Below, piece after piece: positions 8,191 to 15,346 of a DNA stretch of 36,378 nucleotides. The notes beneath the pieces are model-generated. The model made no database searches. It saw nothing but the letters and a program-made list of their open reading frames with translations, and was not told where the DNA came from. The position numbers and the translations under genes are program-made. The stretch is from Spirochaetae bacterium HGW-Spirochaetae-2 (GTDB lineage Bacteria > Spirochaetota > Spirochaetia > Sphaerochaetales > Sphaerochaetaceae). Where the stretch lies: the NCBI GenBank assembly GCA_002839355.1, contig PGXW01000029.1, forward strand, positions 22,770 through 59,147, given 5' to 3'. Each line of letters begins with the position of its first letter. Position 1 is the first letter of the stretch.

Positions 8191-9183
8191 TCAAGCTTTG
8201 CCGGCCGAACCCAAAACATTGATATTCTTGTCCATGTACATCTTCTTGAGCTCCGCGCGGGCTGGTCCGAGATACTTGCGGGGATCGAATTCCCCGGGAT
8301 TCTCGGCGAGTGTCTTGCGGATCATCGCAGTCATGGCAAGTCTGCCATCGCTATCGATATTGATTTTGCAGACGGCTGATTTGGATGCCAAACGCAGCTG
8401 TTCCTCGGGAATTCCAACCGAGTCCTTCAGTTTGCCGCCGAATTCAATGATCATCTTCACATATTTTTGGGGTACGGAGGATGAACCGTGCAACACGATG
8501 GGGAATCCGGGCAACTTCGTTTCGATTTCCTCAAGGATGTCGAAGCGGAGCGGGGGTGGAATCAAAATGCCGTCGGCATTGCGGGTGCACTGTTCGGGTT
8601 TGAACTTGTTGGCGCCGTGGCTGGTCCCAATGGAGATGGCCAAGGAATCGACGCCAGTCTTGCTGACAAAGTCGATGACTTCATCCGGCTGGGTATAGGT
8701 GGAATGTTCGGCGACGACATCGTCTTCGATTCCTGCCAGGACACCGAGTTCGCCTTCAACCGTGACACCGTGGGCGTGGGCATAATCCACGACTTTCTTC
8801 GTGAGTGCGACGTTTTCGTCGTAGGGGAAATGGGATCCGTCGATCATGACAGAAGAGAAGCCGTTGTCGATGCATTCCTTGCATGTCTCGAAGGAATCGC
8901 CATGGTCGAGATGCAGAACGATGGGAATTTCATATCCGAGTTCCTTCGCATACTCCGAGGCACCCTTGGCCATGTTCCGCAGGAGATTGAGGTTCGCATA
9001 GTCGCGTGCTCCCTTGGAAACCTGCAGGATCACTGGGGATTTGGTCTCTACGCAAGCCTGGATAATAGACTGCAATTGTTCCATGTTGTTGAAATTGTAA
9101 GCGGGAATCGCGTAACCGCCTTTCACAGCTTTCGCGAACATCTCTTTGGTGTTTACCAATCCGAGTTCTTTGTAAGAAGTCAT
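8191..9183 (-). CDS. fba: Class II fructose-bisphosphate aldolase
   Basis: A zinc-dependent glycolytic enzyme that interconverts fructose-1,6-bisphosphate with dihydroxyacetone phosphate and glyceraldehyde-3-phosphate. Visible motifs are HLDHGD with the first metal histidine and catalytic aspartate, EGELG, GTSHGA, LHGSSSVP and NIDSDGR at the phosphate site. About 330 residues is usual for class IIA enzymes. The ATG at 9183 follows AAAGGAG by 11 bases; an in-frame GTG at 9195 abuts the same Shine-Dalgarno sequence and is unlikely. The gene is transcribed alone, divergent from the 9321 gene. Confidence 0.95.
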   Translation of the reverse strand: MTSYKELGLVNTKEMFAKAVKGGYAIPAYNFNNMEQLQSIIQACVETKSPVILQVSKGARDYANLNLLRNMAKGASEYAKELGYEIPIVLHLDHGDSFETCKECIDNGFSSVMIDGSHFPYDENVALTKKVVDYAHAHGVTVEGELGVLAGIEDDVVAEHSTYTQPDEVIDFVSKTGVDSLAISIGTSHGANKFKPEQCTRNADGILIPPPLRFDILEEIETKLPGFPIVLHGSSSVPQKYVKMIIEFGGKLKDSVGIPEEQLRLASKSAVCKINIDSDGRLAMTAMIRKTLAENPGEFDPRKYLGPARAELKKMYMDKNINVLGSAGKA

Positions 9184-9227
9184 ACGGATTTTCACTCCTT
9201 TCTAAAGGTTGGTTTTGTATCTCCTTG

Positions 9228-9257
9228 AATCTACTTCTTTTGCTTGTTGTTGGTCAA
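9228..9257 (-). promoter_or_regulatory. fba promoter
   Basis: TTGACC (9252-9257) and TAGATT (9228-9233) are 18 bases apart on the reverse strand, leaving a leader of about 40 bases with AAAGGAG before the start codon. Confidence 0.6.
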
Positions 9258-9285
9258 CCATTGCCCGTAATCCGGGATACTTTTG

Positions 9286-9314
9286 TTGACCTGCGTTACG
9301 GGTATTGGTACAGT
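9286..9314 (+). promoter_or_regulatory. Promoter of the 9321 gene, leaderless arrangement
   Basis: TTGACC (9286-9291) and TACAGT (9309-9314) are exactly 17 bases apart. The -10 ends six bases before the ATG at 9321 and there is no ribosome binding site, so the mRNA is predicted to begin at or within a base of the start codon. Confidence 0.65.
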
Positions 9315-9320
9315 GTATCC

Positions 9321-10259
9321 ATGCGTAGACATTGGTGGACCTTCCCTCTGATACTCCTTATTGCCTCGGTCCTGTCGACGGGCATCTTCGCCATCTGGCT
9401 CTACGCACCGAACCGCCCCCATGTGCTGGTCCTCTCCGACCCGTGGTACAAACAAAAGCACCTGTCGCGACTTTCCCGTTTCCAACTGCAAGTCGGCTTT
9501 GCCCTCGAAGGGTGGACCTTGCGGGTCGAGACACTCGAATTGCCGACACTATCCGATGCCGGGCTCTTTAAGGAAACTGTGGCGGCCTTGGCCGATACGG
9601 ATACCCGTCTGGTTGTCACAACTGCGGTTGTTACCCATCAAATTACCCAGAGGGGGGACCTGGGGGTTCACTTGCGTGCGCTTTCCCCAAATCCACAGGC
9701 ATTGTTTGTCGGTATCGGAGCGGGGAGTGCCGGGGAACCCTACGATATCATCCTGGTGCGGGATCGACCCGATTATGGATGGGTCGATGCTGCATCGGAG
9801 GCTGTTCGTATCACCACAGGCAATCCGTTGCCGACTGTGATTCTCTATGATGAGCACGACGTGCAGGCCACAGCCGATGCGGCTTTGTTCGGGGACCATT
9901 TCGATGCTCCGCTACTGGAACGAGTTCCGGTGGGTTCGTTTACCGATCTGCAGATCCAGGCCACGATGGAATCCCTGGCATCCCGCGGGGCCATGTTGAT
10001 AGTGGTTCCCCATGTGAAGCGAATGGACCGTTTTTCCAACAATTCGTATTCGGGAGGCATGCGATGGATTGTGGATAGCCTGTATGCGGATTTGATTTCG
10101 CCGGAATTCCTGGAGGGCGTGGTACAGGACGATATCCTGCAGTCGTTGCTTCCCTTGCTTGGCACACAGCCAGATGATGCCGAAAGCATTCCCACCGTAC
10201 GGTTGCCTTTGGTCAGGACCTATCGGGCGAACCGAACAGGTTGGCGAAATTGGTTCTGA
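9321..10259 (+). CDS. Unrecognised exported or membrane-anchored protein
   Basis: A protein of 312 residues starting MRRHWWTFPLILLIASVLS, an N-terminal membrane anchor or uncleaved signal. The remainder looks like an alternating alpha/beta domain with beta strands such as HVLVLSD, RLVVTTAVV, QALFVGIGAG, PTVILYDE and AMLIVVPH. This resembles the two-lobed periplasmic binding-protein fold, but no family signature is visible. It is probably held on the outer face of the inner membrane. The frame is open to 9225, but the promoter lies between, so 9321 is the start. Its last 47 bases overlap the end of convergent tatD with no terminator between them. Function unknown. Confidence 0.75.
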   Translation: MRRHWWTFPLILLIASVLSTGIFAIWLYAPNRPHVLVLSDPWYKQKHLSRLSRFQLQVGFALEGWTLRVETLELPTLSDAGLFKETVAALADTDTRLVVTTAVVTHQITQRGDLGVHLRALSPNPQALFVGIGAGSAGEPYDIILVRDRPDYGWVDAASEAVRITTGNPLPTVILYDEHDVQATADAALFGDHFDAPLLERVPVGSFTDLQIQATMESLASRGAMLIVVPHVKRMDRFSNNSYSGGMRWIVDSLYADLISPEFLEGVVQDDILQSLLPLLGTQPDDAESIPTVRLPLVRTYRANRTGWRNWF

Positions 10260-11001
10260 TTCTCATGGACAAGTCTTCCATGCCAATTCCAAGGATACGT
10301 GCCGCTTCCGCATAGATCTCAACCATGGTGAATGGAGTATTGGTCTTGCCGCGGTGTGGAGCAGGAGCGAGGTATGGACTATCGGTTTCCAGCAGAAGCT
10401 TCTCGACCGGTACACGCGCCAGCATTTCCCTCAATCCCTGGTTGTTCTTATAGGTGATCGGACCTGCGAACGATATGTACAGTCCCCGGTCGAGGGCGGT
10501 TTGCGCAAGAGCCCATCCCGATGAGAAGCAATGCATGATTCCTCCGTGGGGAAAAGTCGATGTTTCCAGGATTGCGGTCATGTCCTCGTCGGCATCCCTG
10601 GAATGGATAACCACCGGAACCTCGAGTTCTCGAGCCAGGGCAAGTTGCTCCTCGAACAGGATTCTCTGCCGGCTTGGTGTTCCGTAGTTCCAATGGTAAT
10701 CAAGGCCGATCTCCCCGATGCAGTCTATCCTGAAGCCTGAGATATTGTGTCGGAAGCGGCCGGCTTTCGCGGTGACCGACTCTTCTCCGTCTGCGCCCCA
10801 TGGCCCGATACCGGCAGCTGTCCGAATATTCGTATACGGTGCGACCAACGGGGCACGGATGGCAATGTCGTTTTCCGACACGCCAATGTCTATGCCGCCG
10901 GCAAACCCCGCCTCCTGCAGATCAATAAGCATTTTTTTGGGGTCTATCCCCTTTTTCTCCATTTCGAGCAGATGGAAATGTGAATCTATCAAACCATGCA
11001 T
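10213..11001 (-). CDS. tatD: TatD-family metal-dependent hydrolase/DNase
   Basis: A TIM-barrel metallohydrolase of the TatD family, whose members have 3'-5' exonuclease or D-aminoacyl-tRNA deacylase-like activities. Metal ligand motifs are present in order: DSHFH at residues 6-10, GEIGLDYHW, PVVIHSRDA, GIMHCFSSG and LLLETDSPYLAP. Length of 262 residues is normal. The ATG at 11001 follows TAGGAT by six bases. That hexamer contains AGGA and could be a Shine-Dalgarno sequence, but it also fits a -10 element. The 3' end overlaps the convergent gene at 9321-10259 by 47 bases. Confidence 0.9.
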   Translation of the reverse strand: MHGLIDSHFHLLEMEKKGIDPKKMLIDLQEAGFAGGIDIGVSENDIAIRAPLVAPYTNIRTAAGIGPWGADGEESVTAKAGRFRHNISGFRIDCIGEIGLDYHWNYGTPSRQRILFEEQLALARELEVPVVIHSRDADEDMTAILETSTFPHGGIMHCFSSGWALAQTALDRGLYISFAGPITYKNNQGLREMLARVPVEKLLLETDSPYLAPAPHRGKTNTPFTMVEIYAEAARILGIGMEDLSMRIRTNFANLFGSPDRS

Positions 11002-11007
11002 GCCGAT

Positions 11008-11036
11008 ATCCTAGCGATGTGACTGTCTTCATGCAA
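11008..11036 (-). promoter_or_regulatory. tatD promoter, possibly leaderless
   Basis: On the reverse strand TTGCAT (11031-11036) and TAGGAT (11008-11013) are 17 bases apart, and the -10 ends six bases before ATG. The -35 is the downstream arm of a perfect palindrome ATGCAA-GTGT-TTGCAT (11031-11046), a possible operator. Confidence 0.5.
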
Positions 11037-11056
11037 GTGTTTGCATCCACAGGGCA

Positions 11057-11085
11057 TGAAAAGTCCGGCTCTCAGGAACCGGACC
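11057..11085 (-). terminator. Terminator of the peroxiredoxin gene
   Basis: GTCCGG (11063-11068) and CCGGAC (11079-11084) form a stem with a ten-base loop, followed on the reverse strand by TTTTC. It lies 24 bases past the stop of the peroxiredoxin gene. Confidence 0.75.
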
Positions 11086-11108
11086 AAGTCATGGAACAGG
11101 CGTTTGGG

Positions 11109-11792
11109 CTATGCCCGGCCCTTTTCCTTCTTGAAACACATGAACCAATCGAGACAATAGGTGTTTTCGTCCTTGCTCTCCATCCGCTCCTTGGCGGTAC
11201 CGCAAGACCCTGCGGTGGGAACGATAACATCGTCTCCCGGTCTCCAGTCGGCCGGTGTCGCGACGTGGTCGGCGTCGGCTTTTTGCAATGCGTGGACAAT
11301 ACGTTTGATTTCGTCGAAATTCCGTCCCATCGATAGCGGATAGTAGAGGATGGTCCTGATGATGCCCTTGGGATCGATAACGAATACTGCCCGGACTGCC
11401 TGGGTATTGGATGAGGAGGGTTGGATCATACCGAATTTGTTGGCGACATCCATCTTGATATCCTCGATAAGTGGGAATGTGACCTCGACATTCTTCATCC
11501 CGTTCCATTCCAACTCCTGGATTTTTCGCAGCCAGGCGATATGGGCATACAGCGAATCCACGGAAAGCCCGACGAGTTCGGTATTCAAGGCTTTGAATTC
11601 ATCGATCATCGAGGCAAAGGTCATGAATTCTGTTGTGCACACCGGCGTGAAATCGGCGGGGTGTGAAAACAGGATTACCCACTTGCCTTTGTAGTCCTGG
11701 GGAAACTTGATGGTGCCCTGGGTTGTGGTCGCAATAAATTCCGGAGAGGGGTCGCCGATCAACGGCATGGGGTGATACGTTCTTTCTTCCAT
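11109..11792 (-). CDS. Peroxiredoxin, Prx6/archaeal-type with C-terminal cysteines
   Basis: A thiol peroxidase of 227 residues that reduces peroxides. The peroxidatic cysteine is Cys52 in FTPVCTTEF, with the family's PADF just before it. The C-terminal extension carries Cys197, Cys213 and Cys219 in ...SCGTAKE... and YCLDWFMCF, the pattern of long Prx6-type bacterial and archaeal enzymes in which one of these is the resolving cysteine. The ATG at 11792 follows AAGGAG with seven bases of spacing; the frame extends 17 codons upstream but without a ribosome site. It is divergent from thioredoxin, its likely reductant, with TrxB at 2970 closing the chain. The promoter region holds a perfect 6-3-6 palindrome. 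Confidence 0.92.
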   Translation of the reverse strand: MEERTYHPMPLIGDPSPEFIATTTQGTIKFPQDYKGKWVILFSHPADFTPVCTTEFMTFASMIDEFKALNTELVGLSVDSLYAHIAWLRKIQELEWNGMKNVEVTFPLIEDIKMDVANKFGMIQPSSSNTQAVRAVFVIDPKGIIRTILYYPLSMGRNFDEIKRIVHALQKADADHVATPADWRPGDDVIVPTAGSCGTAKERMESKDENTYCLDWFMCFKKEKGRA

Positions 11793-11828
11793 GGGAAAAC
11801 TCCTTCTGATTGGGTTGAACCGATTGTC

Positions 11829-11856
11829 TGTATACGTATCCAACGGATACTTTCAA
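11829..11856 (-). promoter_or_regulatory. Peroxiredoxin promoter with palindromic spacer
   Basis: TTGAAA (11851-11856) and TATACA (11829-11834) are 16 bases apart on the reverse strand. The spacer is filled by the perfect inverted repeat GTATCC-AAC-GGATAC (11836-11850), well placed for a repressor. Further upstream, TAAT...TATTA-rich sequence (about 11862-11880) weakly resembles Fur/PerR boxes. Confidence 0.6.
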
Positions 11857-11923
11857 TAAAACAATAATAGGAATCATTACTGATTAAGTCAACAAGGGCT
11901 CCTCTCCCACCCGCCGAAAAGGG

Positions 11924-11960
11924 TGTGACATTGTCACATACAGTGTGTTACGGCTAGGAT
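11924..11960 (+). promoter_or_regulatory. trxA promoter overlapped by a Crp/Fnr-type palindrome
   Basis: TTGTCA (11931-11936) and TAGGAT (11955-11960) are 18 bases apart. A perfect palindrome TGTGA-CATTG-TCACA (11924-11938) covers the -35. The half-sites match the Crp/Fnr-superfamily consensus with a spacer of five rather than six. A Crp/Fnr-type regulator gene lies nearby at 12563-13237. Confidence 0.55.
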
Positions 11961-12000
11961 ATGATATCGATACATAAAGAGACAATAAAAGGTGTTGCCA

Positions 12001-12135
12001 CCCCAGGGCAAGCCCAGGAAAGAGGATGCTTTGCCTCCCGTTCCGCCCCAAGGGGCGAGGTGTCAAACCTTACGTTTCCTGCACTTGCTCGGGAAAGCGA
12101 CCATTCCATGGTCCTTTTCCACTCGCTTCGTTTGG
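12001..12135 (+). repeat. Hairpin-rich dispersed repeat, copy A
   Basis: This 135-base stretch matches the reverse complement of 20045-20180 with about 20 differences by hand alignment, roughly 85% identical. It folds as a string of hairpins: CCAGGGC-AA-GCCCAGG (one mismatch), GGATGC-TTT-GCCTCC (one mismatch), CGCCCC-AA-GGGGCG, and GACCAT-TCC-ATGGTC. It lies in the predicted 5' leader of trxA. Stems here are slightly more degenerate than in copy B. Confidence 0.8.
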
Positions 12136-12144
12136 AAATAAATC

Positions 12145-12161
12145 GGTCGGAAATTCCGACC
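12145..12161 (+). promoter_or_regulatory. Palindrome just upstream of the trxA ribosome site
   Basis: GGTCGGAAATTCCGACC is a perfect 17-base palindrome ending two bases before AAGGAG. As RNA it forms a GGTCGG/CCGACC hairpin that could affect translation; as DNA it could be an operator. Confidence 0.5.
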
Positions 12162-12175
12162 CCAAGGAGATACCG

Positions 12176-12493
12176 ATGATCACACACGTGACAGAACAGA
12201 CATTTGAAAAGGAAGTATTGCAGTCCGAGGTACCGGTACTGGTCGATTTCTGGGCAGCCTGGTGCGGGCCTTGCCGCATACAGGGAGAAATCCTGGATGC
12301 CTTCGACAAGGATATTGGCGATGGCAAGGCGAAGATTTGTAAAGTCGATGTCGATACCGAACAGAATTTGGCTTACGACTATCAAGTGATGAGCATTCCC
12401 ACCATGATTGCATTCAAGAATGGTAAAGTATTGACCAAACAGGTGGGAGTCCGCAATGAATCCATGCTCCGCAGCATGCTTGGAATAGCTTGA
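12176..12493 (+). CDS. trxA: Thioredoxin
   Basis: A 105-residue thioredoxin with the active site WCGPC (Cys30 and Cys33), preceded by VLVDFWAAWC, and the cis-proline loop MSIPTMI. It reduces disulfides, probably including those of the divergent peroxiredoxin, and is recycled by TrxB. The ATG at 12176 follows AAGGAG by six bases; the open frame extends 50 codons upstream through a repeat and is not thioredoxin-like. The predicted leader from the promoter near 11955 is about 210 bases and contains hairpin repeat copy A. An intrinsic terminator follows, shared in position with the convergent regulator gene. Confidence 0.95.
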   Translation: MITHVTEQTFEKEVLQSEVPVLVDFWAAWCGPCRIQGEILDAFDKDIGDGKAKICKVDVDTEQNLAYDYQVMSIPTMIAFKNGKVLTKQVGVRNESMLRSMLGIA

Positions 12494-12513
12494 CAATCCC
12501 TCTCGTTATACAT

Positions 12514-12566
12514 GGTAAGGGGCAGTGGTACTAGTCGGAAGACTGGGGCGGCTGTCCCCTTTTTAC
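12514..12566 (+). terminator. trxA terminator
   Basis: AAGGGG-CAG near 12514 pairs with CTGTCCCCTT near 12555, with an inner AGTC-GGAA-GACT hairpin, followed by a T-run. It overlaps the last codon of the convergent regulator gene. Confidence 0.7.
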
Positions 12567-13237
12567 GTCAATGCATACAACCCGTCACGGTCGGTGAGGG
12601 TGATGCCACCTCGGGATAGGCTTACCAGATGGTCATCCTGAAATCGGCTGAGCATGCGGGTGACGACCTCGCGTGCGGTCCCAAGATCCCTGGCGATCGC
12701 CTCATGGGTCGCTGCGAAGGAATCCTGGCCGGCGATTGCCGCTTGCTCGAGCAGATGCATGGCCAGACGCCTGTCGAAGCTCATGAACACCACCTGCTCG
12801 ACAACCCACATGACGTCGCTGAACCGCGAGGAGACCAACTGGTTGGTGAAATCCTGGACAAAGGGATTGGTCTTTCCCACTTGCTGGTAGGAGTCGGTTG
12901 CGATGCGCAATATGGTCGTCTCCTTCTCGGCCTGCACGTGCACATCGAATGTTATGTTTCTGATAAGGCAGGAGGCGGAAAGGACGCAGACGTCGCGCTC
13001 GAACAGTCTGTACAAGGTGATTTCCTTTCCCGTTTCACTGATTATGTACACCCGCAGTTGGCCCGAGACCACCATGAGGAGTCCTGTACAGATATTGCGA
13101 TCGTCGTGGACAATCGCTCCTTTTCCATGAGTGAAACGGATGGTTCCGTCCATGAGGACCTTCCGTTCGTCATCGCTGACTTTCTTCCAGAAGGGGAGGT
13201 TCTCTTCCAACGATTGCAAATCCGATTGTTCCAGCAT
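12563..13237 (-). CDS. Crp/Fnr-family transcriptional regulator
   Basis: A 224-residue regulator. The N-terminal cyclic-nucleotide-binding-like beta barrel covers about residues 30-115 (GLLMVVSGQLRVYIISETGK). A long dimer helix follows, then a winged helix-turn-helix at about 165-215 (THEAIARDLGTAREVVTRML). The FNR N-terminal iron-sulfur cysteine cluster is absent. Cys47, the CVLSASC pair and other features match a widespread anaerobe subgroup of unknown effector. Crp-type members bind TGTGA-N-TCACA palindromes, and such a site overlaps the nearby trxA promoter. The ATG at 13237 has TAGGAG upstream. It is convergent with trxA and divergent from the GntR gene. Confidence 0.88.
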   Translation of the reverse strand: MLEQSDLQSLEENLPFWKKVSDDERKVLMDGTIRFTHGKGAIVHDDRNICTGLLMVVSGQLRVYIISETGKEITLYRLFERDVCVLSASCLIRNITFDVHVQAEKETTILRIATDSYQQVGKTNPFVQDFTNQLVSSRFSDVMWVVEQVVFMSFDRRLAMHLLEQAAIAGQDSFAATHEAIARDLGTAREVVTRMLSRFQDDHLVSLSRGGITLTDRDGLYALT

Positions 13238-13338
13238 CTACTTACTCCTACGATGTCCCATGATAATGTAAAAAAGGAGTGCCATACAAGGCATTGTGCA
13301 ATCGATATGTCCGGGTAGGAAAAAAATGAAAAACGTAC

Positions 13339-13368
13339 TTGACACCTGTTTCCCGTATGTTATCATAC
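13339..13368 (+). promoter_or_regulatory. gntR promoter with palindromic operator
   Basis: TTGACA (13339-13344) and TATCAT (13361-13366) are 16 bases apart. The perfect palindrome-type element GTATGTTATCATAC (13355-13368) covers the -10 region. Its reverse complement occurs again at 14163-14176 upstream of tctC, implying autoregulation plus control of the operon by the GntR protein. Confidence 0.7.
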
Positions 13369-13409
13369 AAGTCGTAATGGAGAAGATGATTTCTACAAGG
13401 ACGGCTCGA

Positions 13410-14123
13410 ATGACACGTGACGGCTCCAGATTGGTGACAGTTCAGCGCAGGCGAGTTCAAGACGAGGTCTTTGACCAACTGCTTGATCAGATCAAGGGGG
13501 GGGTATGGCCGGTGGGAGAAAAGCTCCCTTCGGAGAATGAGCTTCGGATGCAACTGGGAGTGAGTAGGATCAGTGTAAGGGAATCGATCAAGAAGCTTGT
13601 GGCATTGGGAATAGTGGAGACAAGACAAGGCGAAGGTTCATTTGTGAGGAAGGTTTCTTCCAATTCTTATACAGACATGATGATGCCGATGTTTCTGCTG
13701 GAGAAACGGACACTATTGGAGATTCTCGAATACAGAAAGGTCATGGAAGTCGGCGCCACCGAAATCGCGGTCGAGCGTGCGACACAGGAAGATATCGATA
13801 TCCTTGAGGAAATCGTCGTCAGGATGGAAGGAGACGACTTGGATATGAAGGAGTTCGCAAAAGTGGACCTTGAATTCCACATGGCGATCTCGCGGTCGAC
13901 AAAGAACGACCTGATTATCAATTCGAACAACTTCGTTCGGGATATCCTCATGCGGAGCATGGAGAGCATCGTCACCAATCTTGGAAAGACAGGTGGGCGA
14001 TACTACCACAGGAAAATCCTGGAAGCCATAAAGCGACGGGATGTTACGGAGGCGACCCAGATGATGAGGGAGCACGTGGTACTCACTATCGAACAGATGC
14101 GACCGATAATCATGGGATCATAG
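13410..14123 (+). CDS. GntR-family regulator, FadR subfamily (FCD domain)
   Basis: A 237-residue DNA-binding regulator. The N-terminal winged helix-turn-helix has the GntR pattern VFDQLLDQIKGGVWPVGEKL, LPSENELRMQLGVSRISVRE and GIVETRQGEGSFV. The C-terminal FCD domain has DLEFHMAI and HRKILEAIKRRD...MMREHV, with histidines and an aspartate placed as metal/ligand-binding residues, so a small carboxylic or sugar acid is a likely effector. The ATG at 13410 follows AAGGA by eight bases; ATGs at 13377 and 13386 are in frame but less well supported. It lies directly upstream of, and in line with, the transporter operon it probably controls. Confidence 0.9.
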   Translation: MTRDGSRLVTVQRRRVQDEVFDQLLDQIKGGVWPVGEKLPSENELRMQLGVSRISVRESIKKLVALGIVETRQGEGSFVRKVSSNSYTDMMMPMFLLEKRTLLEILEYRKVMEVGATEIAVERATQEDIDILEEIVVRMEGDDLDMKEFAKVDLEFHMAISRSTKNDLIINSNNFVRDILMRSMESIVTNLGKTGGRYYHRKILEAIKRRDVTEATQMMREHVVLTIEQMRPIIMGS

Positions 14124-14162
14124 GCAAGTTGGATTGCGCGAGGTTGCCTTGCAACACAACTT

Positions 14163-14210
14163 GTATGATAACATACAGAAGGAGGTTTCTTTAGTATCGA
14201 TCGTTATAAT
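14163..14210 (+). promoter_or_regulatory. Control region of the tctCBA catabolic operon
   Basis: The operator GTATGATAACATAC (14163-14176) is the reverse complement of the element at the gntR promoter, and the shared core is 18 bases (ACTTGTATGATAACATAC here). A perfect -10 TATAAT sits at 14205-14210 without a strong -35. Alternatively TTGCCT near 14142 with GATAAC inside the operator could be the promoter. Confidence 0.6.
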
Positions 14211-14263
14211 TTGCTGCAAATATTAGGAATGTGGCAAATAGTACAAACAAAAGGAGAATAGAC

Positions 14264-15331
14264 ATGAAAAGAACTTTGATTGTAGCACTCTTGGTGCTCG
14301 TGTGTGGAGGGGCTCTGCTGTTTGCCCAGGGGCAGGCTGATGGTGCCTCAACGAAATTGTGGCCAAGGACCCAGCCGGTTGTGACCGTTGGTTTCGGTGC
14401 CGGTGGTGGAACAGATACCGCGGTACGGCCTGTTATCGCCAAGATGGAAGAATACTTGGGCGAAACCATCAACGTAGTCAATATGGAAGGTGCCTCGAGC
14501 GCAGTTGCCGCACAGCACGTGCTCAACCGTCCTGCCGATGGATACAGCATGTTCGCGACCGGTTCCGCCCCAATCTCGGGATTCCGGGTGATGGGCACCG
14601 CAAACTCAAGTTGGACCGATTGGGTCTCATGGCATCCGTTCGTGGGCCCTGCGGCACTTATTGTCAGGGCAGATTCTCCCATGAAGACTTTCGATGATGT
14701 GGTTGCTTATCTGAGAAGCAAGAAAGTCAATTTTGGAATCTCCGGATTCGGAGTTGGCCCACACGTCCTGGTTGAAGCCATACTCGGCATCGCCGGAGTA
14801 TCGTCACCAAACTATGTGACCGGTGGTTCCTGCAGGAATGCCGCTGTCGCCTTGATTGCAGGAGATGTGGATGTTGCCATGTCGACATTCTCTTCCGTGG
14901 TGGATTTCGTGAAAGCCGGCCAGTTGCGCGCAATCGCAGTGACGACTCCTTCCACCTACCAAGTCGACGAGACTCTCAAGATCGACTCCATCACAGCAGT
15001 TCTCCCAGGAAGCGAAAATATTCCACAACTATCGGAAACCTGGCCGATCTTCATGAGAAGGGATGTTCCCCAGAAGTATATCGACAAGTTGACCGAAGCG
15101 TTCTTGTGGGCAATCGAACAACCGGAAATCGTTAACTATGCCAAGAAGCAGGCACTCGACATTGCCGGATACTATGGCGAGTCGGCAGACAGGTTCCTGT
15201 CTTTCTCCGAAGCTGGATATGCATGGACTTTGTACGATGCGGGATTGGCCAGCAAATCACCGGCAGAATTCAACATTCCAAAACTCAGTAACTGGAATTG
15301 GGATGTCGAAAAGGCAAAGATTTCGAAATAG
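14264..15331 (+). CDS. Tripartite tricarboxylate transporter, substrate-binding protein (TctC/Bug family)
   Basis: The extracytoplasmic solute receptor of a TTT-family transporter, 355 residues. A signal peptide MKRTLIVALLVLVCGGALLF is followed by a cleavage region around AQGQADG. The mature part has the Bug-family VTVGFGAGGGTDTAVRPV near the N-terminus and the NYVTGGSCRNAAVALIAGDVDV segment where carboxylates are bound. AAGGAG lies seven bases before the ATG at 14264. It is first in the operon with the two membrane subunits. A strong hairpin after it likely raises its mRNA level relative to the membrane genes. Substrates of the family are di- and tricarboxylates and sugar acids; the ligand here is not deducible. 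Confidence 0.92.
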   Translation: MKRTLIVALLVLVCGGALLFAQGQADGASTKLWPRTQPVVTVGFGAGGGTDTAVRPVIAKMEEYLGETINVVNMEGASSAVAAQHVLNRPADGYSMFATGSAPISGFRVMGTANSSWTDWVSWHPFVGPAALIVRADSPMKTFDDVVAYLRSKKVNFGISGFGVGPHVLVEAILGIAGVSSPNYVTGGSCRNAAVALIAGDVDVAMSTFSSVVDFVKAGQLRAIAVTTPSTYQVDETLKIDSITAVLPGSENIPQLSETWPIFMRRDVPQKYIDKLTEAFLWAIEQPEIVNYAKKQALDIAGYYGESADRFLSFSEAGYAWTLYDAGLASKSPAEFNIPKLSNWNWDVEKAKISK

Positions 15332-15346
15332 CGGGTTTACAATCCA

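Noticed and set aside
11862-11880. Fur- or PerR-like box upstream of the peroxiredoxin promoter
   Set aside because: Only TAAT/ATTA-like ends match; the palindrome is imperfect and the region is simply AT-rich.
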